NCBI RefSeq assembly: GCF_038096165.1
Contig: NZ_CP151076.1
Coordinates: forward strand, 1 to 64,000
DNA: 64,000 bases
Reading direction: 5' to 3'
DNA from: Pseudomonas sp. G.S.17
GTDB taxonomy: Bacteria > Pseudomonadota > Gammaproteobacteria > Pseudomonadales > Pseudomonadaceae
Positions 60,964 to 64,000 of the stretch are shown in pieces. The translations under genes were made by a program, and so were the position numbers. How positions within the stretch are numbered: position 1 is the first letter of the stretch; each line of letters opens with the position of its first letter. The notes under the pieces were generated by a model. That model was given only the letters and a program-made list of their open reading frames with translations. It was not told where the DNA came from and did no database searches.

Positions 60964-63558
60964 GTGGAGAGAGGTCAGGTGACAGGCACCCAGCGTTCCG
61001 AGAATCAACGCACCCAGCTTCTTGCTGCGCGCCTGCGCGCCCTCTCTCCGGGTTTGTGGCCCGCCGTTATCGGGCTGGGCGCGGCGAGCGTGCTGGTGTG
61101 CATGGCGCTCATCGACAAGCCGCAGCAGCAAGTCCAGGCCGAGCAAGTCTGGGGTAACGCGCAGGCGGCATCGGTCGGCGTGGCGCTCAAGCAAATGAAT
61201 GCCGACACTCAGGCCGCCGCGTTGAACGCCGGTCTGGTCGTGGCGCTGCAAGCCAATAATCCTGCGGTGCTTGAGGCTGCGGTCAGTCCGCTGCGCTTCT
61301 GGGGCGGTGTGCTGGGTGCGCGAGTCAATCCGCTGGGTATGACCGATGTTGATGCCCAAGGCGCGATGCCGATCAGCTTTTCGACCCTGGACATGCTGAG
61401 CCAGGCCGCTCGCGGTCAGCAGGCGGCTCCCGAGGCGCGCAAAGCCGGTGAGCGCTGGATGATCTACAGCGCGGCGCCGCTGCGTGCTGGTCCGACGGCG
61501 CCGATCAGCGGGACCTTGCTGTTGGCCTACGATCCGCAACGTCTGCTCAATGCGCTGCCGGTCATCCCCGAGTCGGTGGGTCAGGTTCGCTTGATCCAGC
61601 AATTCGGCAATGGTCCCGAGCAAGTGTTCCTGCAGCGCGGGCAGTCCGATGGCGGCAAACCTGAACGCATCGATACCGGCTTTGCCAACTGGAAACTGGA
61701 ATTCACCCCAGGGCCCGCGTTGAAATCTTCGCCGCCCTTTCTGCTCCTGGTGTTGGCCGCTCTGATCGCTCTGGCAGGCGTTGTGCTGGGCTTGTGGCTC
61801 AACGAGCGCGCCTTGCAGCGGCGGATCCAGGCTGACGCCCGTCAGCTCAATCAGCTGCTTGAAGAACTCTCCAGCGGAAAAGCCGTCAAACCTTTCGGTT
61901 TGGACCTGCCCGCGCTTCACAGCCTGGCCCAGAGCCTCGCCCGCTTCTCACCGCGCAACCAGTCCTCGGCTCCGGCCGTCGATGTGGTCGGTGGGCAATC
62001 AGGCGCAATACCGGACATTGAACAAAGCAGTGCTTCAGCATCGGCTCCTTGCGCAGCACTAAGCGATTGGACCGACCCGCTGTTTCAAGATACCGACATT
62101 CTCGATATCGACATCCTCGACGAAAACCAGGACTTCCTGAGATCGGAGCACCCCCCAGTTATGAACACCCCAGCATCCGTGGCACCAAAATTCCCTGACG
62201 AAATCTTTCGCGCCTACGACATCCGTGGCGTGGTCGGGGACACCCTCAGCGCTGAAACAGCGTACTGGATCGGTCGCGCCATCGGCTCTGAAAGCCTGGC
62301 GCAGAACGAGCCAAACGTCAGCGTTGGCCGCGATGGCCGTCTTTCCGGCCCTGAGCTGGTACAGCAATTGATCCAGGGCCTGCACGACAGCGGCTGCCAC
62401 GTCAGCGATGTCGGCCTGGTGCCGACGCCGGCGTTGTATTACGCCGCCAACGTGCTGGCGGGCAAGACCGGTGTCATGCTCACCGGTAGCCACAACCCGA
62501 AGGATTACAACGGTTTCAAAATCGTCATCGCCGGCGACACCCTCGCCAACGAGCAGATCCAGGCGCTGCACGAGCGCATCAAGACCGGTAACCTGACCTC
62601 GCAAAAAGGCAGCGTGACCAAAGTCGACATCCTTGATCGCTACTACAAGCAGATCAAAGACGACATCGTCATGGCGCGCAAAATGAAGGTCGTCGTGGAC
62701 TGCGGCAACGGCGCTGCTGGCGTTATTGCCCCGCAACTGATCGAAGCGCTGGGCTGTGAAGTGATTTCGCTGTTCGCTGAAGTCGACGGCAATTTCCCGA
62801 ACCACCACCCGGATCCGGGCAAGCTGGAAAACCTCCAGGACCTGATCGCCAAGGTGAAAGAAACCGGCGCTGATCTGGGCCTGGCGTTCGACGGCGACGG
62901 CGACCGCGTGGGTGTCGTGACCAACAAGGGCAACGTGGTTTACCCGGACCGTCTGCTGATGCTGTTCGCCCTGGACGTGTTGAAGCGCAACCCTGGCGCC
63001 GACATCATTTTCGACGTGAAATGCACGCGCCGCCTGACGCCGCTGATCAGCAAGCATGGCGGTCGTCCGGTGATGTGGAAAACCGGTCACTCGCTGATCA
63101 AGAAAGAAATGCGCAGAAGCGGCGCATTGCTGGCTGGCGAAATGAGCGGCCACATCTTCTTCAAGGAACGCTGGTTCGGTTTCGACGACGGCATCTACAG
63201 CGCTGCACGCCTGCTGGAAATCCTCAGCCAGGAATCGCAGACCGCCGAAGAGCTGTTCGAAACCTTCCCGAACGACATCTCGACCCCCGAAATCAACATC
63301 AAGGTCACGGACGTCACCAAGTTCACCATCATTGAAGCGCTGGAAAAAGACGCTCAATGGGGCGACGCCAAACTGACCAGCATCGACGGTGTCCGCGTGG
63401 ATTACCCGCAAGGCTGGGGTCTGGTTCGTGCCTCCAATACCACGCCGGTACTGGTGCTGCGTTTCGAAGCTGAAACCGAGGCCGAGTTGCAGCGCATCAA
63501 GGACGTGTTCCACGCCGAACTGAAAAAAGTCGCGCCGGACCTCGAACTGCCTTTCTGA
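60964..63558 (+). CDS. algC: Phosphomannomutase/phosphoglucomutase AlgC with membrane-sensor-like N-terminal extension
   Basis: Interconverts the 6- and 1-phosphates of mannose and glucose for alginate, LPS, Psl and rhamnolipid precursors. The C-terminal 465 residues (from M400) match the classic AlgC: the phosphoserine is S509 in TGSHNP and the metal loop DGDGDR starts at 643. The N-terminal 399 residues contain membrane segments at about 31-50 and 257-280 around a ~205-residue predicted periplasmic region, then an acidic linker. GTG start at 60964; a GTG at 60979 is an alternative. An ATG at 62161, with a weak ribosome site (GGAG 12 bases upstream), would give the short, soluble form alone. 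Confidence 0.93.
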   Translation: MERGQVTGTQRSENQRTQLLAARLRALSPGLWPAVIGLGAASVLVCMALIDKPQQQVQAEQVWGNAQAASVGVALKQMNADTQAAALNAGLVVALQANNPAVLEAAVSPLRFWGGVLGARVNPLGMTDVDAQGAMPISFSTLDMLSQAARGQQAAPEARKAGERWMIYSAAPLRAGPTAPISGTLLLAYDPQRLLNALPVIPESVGQVRLIQQFGNGPEQVFLQRGQSDGGKPERIDTGFANWKLEFTPGPALKSSPPFLLLVLAALIALAGVVLGLWLNERALQRRIQADARQLNQLLEELSSGKAVKPFGLDLPALHSLAQSLARFSPRNQSSAPAVDVVGGQSGAIPDIEQSSASASAPCAALSDWTDPLFQDTDILDIDILDENQDFLRSEHPPVMNTPASVAPKFPDEIFRAYDIRGVVGDTLSAETAYWIGRAIGSESLAQNEPNVSVGRDGRLSGPELVQQLIQGLHDSGCHVSDVGLVPTPALYYAANVLAGKTGVMLTGSHNPKDYNGFKIVIAGDTLANEQIQALHERIKTGNLTSQKGSVTKVDILDRYYKQIKDDIVMARKMKVVVDCGNGAAGVIAPQLIEALGCEVISLFAEVDGNFPNHHPDPGKLENLQDLIAKVKETGADLGLAFDGDGDRVGVVTNKGNVVYPDRLLMLFALDVLKRNPGADIIFDVKCTRRLTPLISKHGGRPVMWKTGHSLIKKEMRRSGALLAGEMSGHIFFKERWFGFDDGIYSAARLLEILSQESQTAEELFETFPNDISTPEINIKVTDVTKFTIIEALEKDAQWGDAKLTSIDGVRVDYPQGWGLVRASNTTPVLVLRFEAETEAELQRIKDVFHAELKKVAPDLELPF

Positions 63559-63586
63559 TTGTTTTTCCCTTTGACTGGAGCCCTGA

Positions 63587-64000
<414 letters not shown>

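Overview
The window starts 26 bases upstream of dnaA and reads like the first 64 kb of a Pseudomonas chromosome. The dnaA-dnaN-recF-gyrB order, the protein sequences, the parS sites and the REP-type repeats point to the P. fluorescens group. oriC itself, normally in the rpmH-dnaA gap, lies just outside the left edge. Apart from argB at the right edge, no gene is visibly broken. I saw no rRNA, tRNA, insertion sequence, prophage or CRISPR.

Layout. (1) 0-6.3 kb: dnaA, dnaN, recF, gyrB, with two perfect parS sites inside recF. (2) 6.4-9.0 kb: a large cytoplasmic glycoside hydrolase, a local addition compared with P. aeruginosa. (3) 9.2-26 kb: housekeeping genes in the classic Pseudomonas order: plsC, gmhB, glyS, glyQ, tag, a lipid A type acyltransferase, trkA, rsmB, fmt, def, a LysM protein, dprA, tsaC, qor, hemF, aroE. 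(4) 25.9-31.1 kb: a choline-O-sulfate module (SulP transporter, choline-binding protein, choline sulfatase, LysR regulator). (5) 31-33 kb: small accessory genes. (6) 33.1-36.2 kb: trpBA with divergent trpI. (7) 36.2-41.7 kb: small stress and envelope genes (DUF883, dodecin, two DUF1161 paralogues, OsmC, a luciferase-like oxidoreductase, two lipoproteins). (8) 41.8-54.9 kb: an amine and D-amino-acid block: cytochrome c5, a PauR-like repressor, dadX, ridA, dadA, an Lrp regulator, a PauB-like oxidase, MocR, a phospholipase-D-like lipoprotein, an MFS protein and a KauB-like dehydrogenase. (9) 55-64 kb: rpmB-rpmG, a peptide-binding protein, radC, then coaBC, dut, algC and argB.

How it fits together. 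Region 8 combines D-alanine/L-alanine interconversion and oxidation (DadX, DadA, Lrp) with polyamine breakdown (PauR control, PauB amine oxidation, KauB aldehyde oxidation). Region 4 imports and hydrolyses choline-O-sulfate. From memory of P. aeruginosa PAO1, regions 1-6 match PA0001-PA0037, whereas regions 8-9 match PA5300-PA5323, which lies on the other side of oriC there. A rearrangement has therefore probably put the two blocks together, and it leaves rpmB-rpmG pointing against the replication fork.

Intergenic DNA is dominated by short palindromic repeats of at least three stem families, mostly about 90 or 52 bp long, including one mosaic. Nine perfect DnaA boxes lie in the first 32 kb and none was found in the second half. 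The most interesting single gene is algC, whose enzyme domain is fused to an N-terminal part with two membrane segments around a predicted periplasmic domain. I found no convincing unknown multi-gene system; the window is mostly core chromosome.
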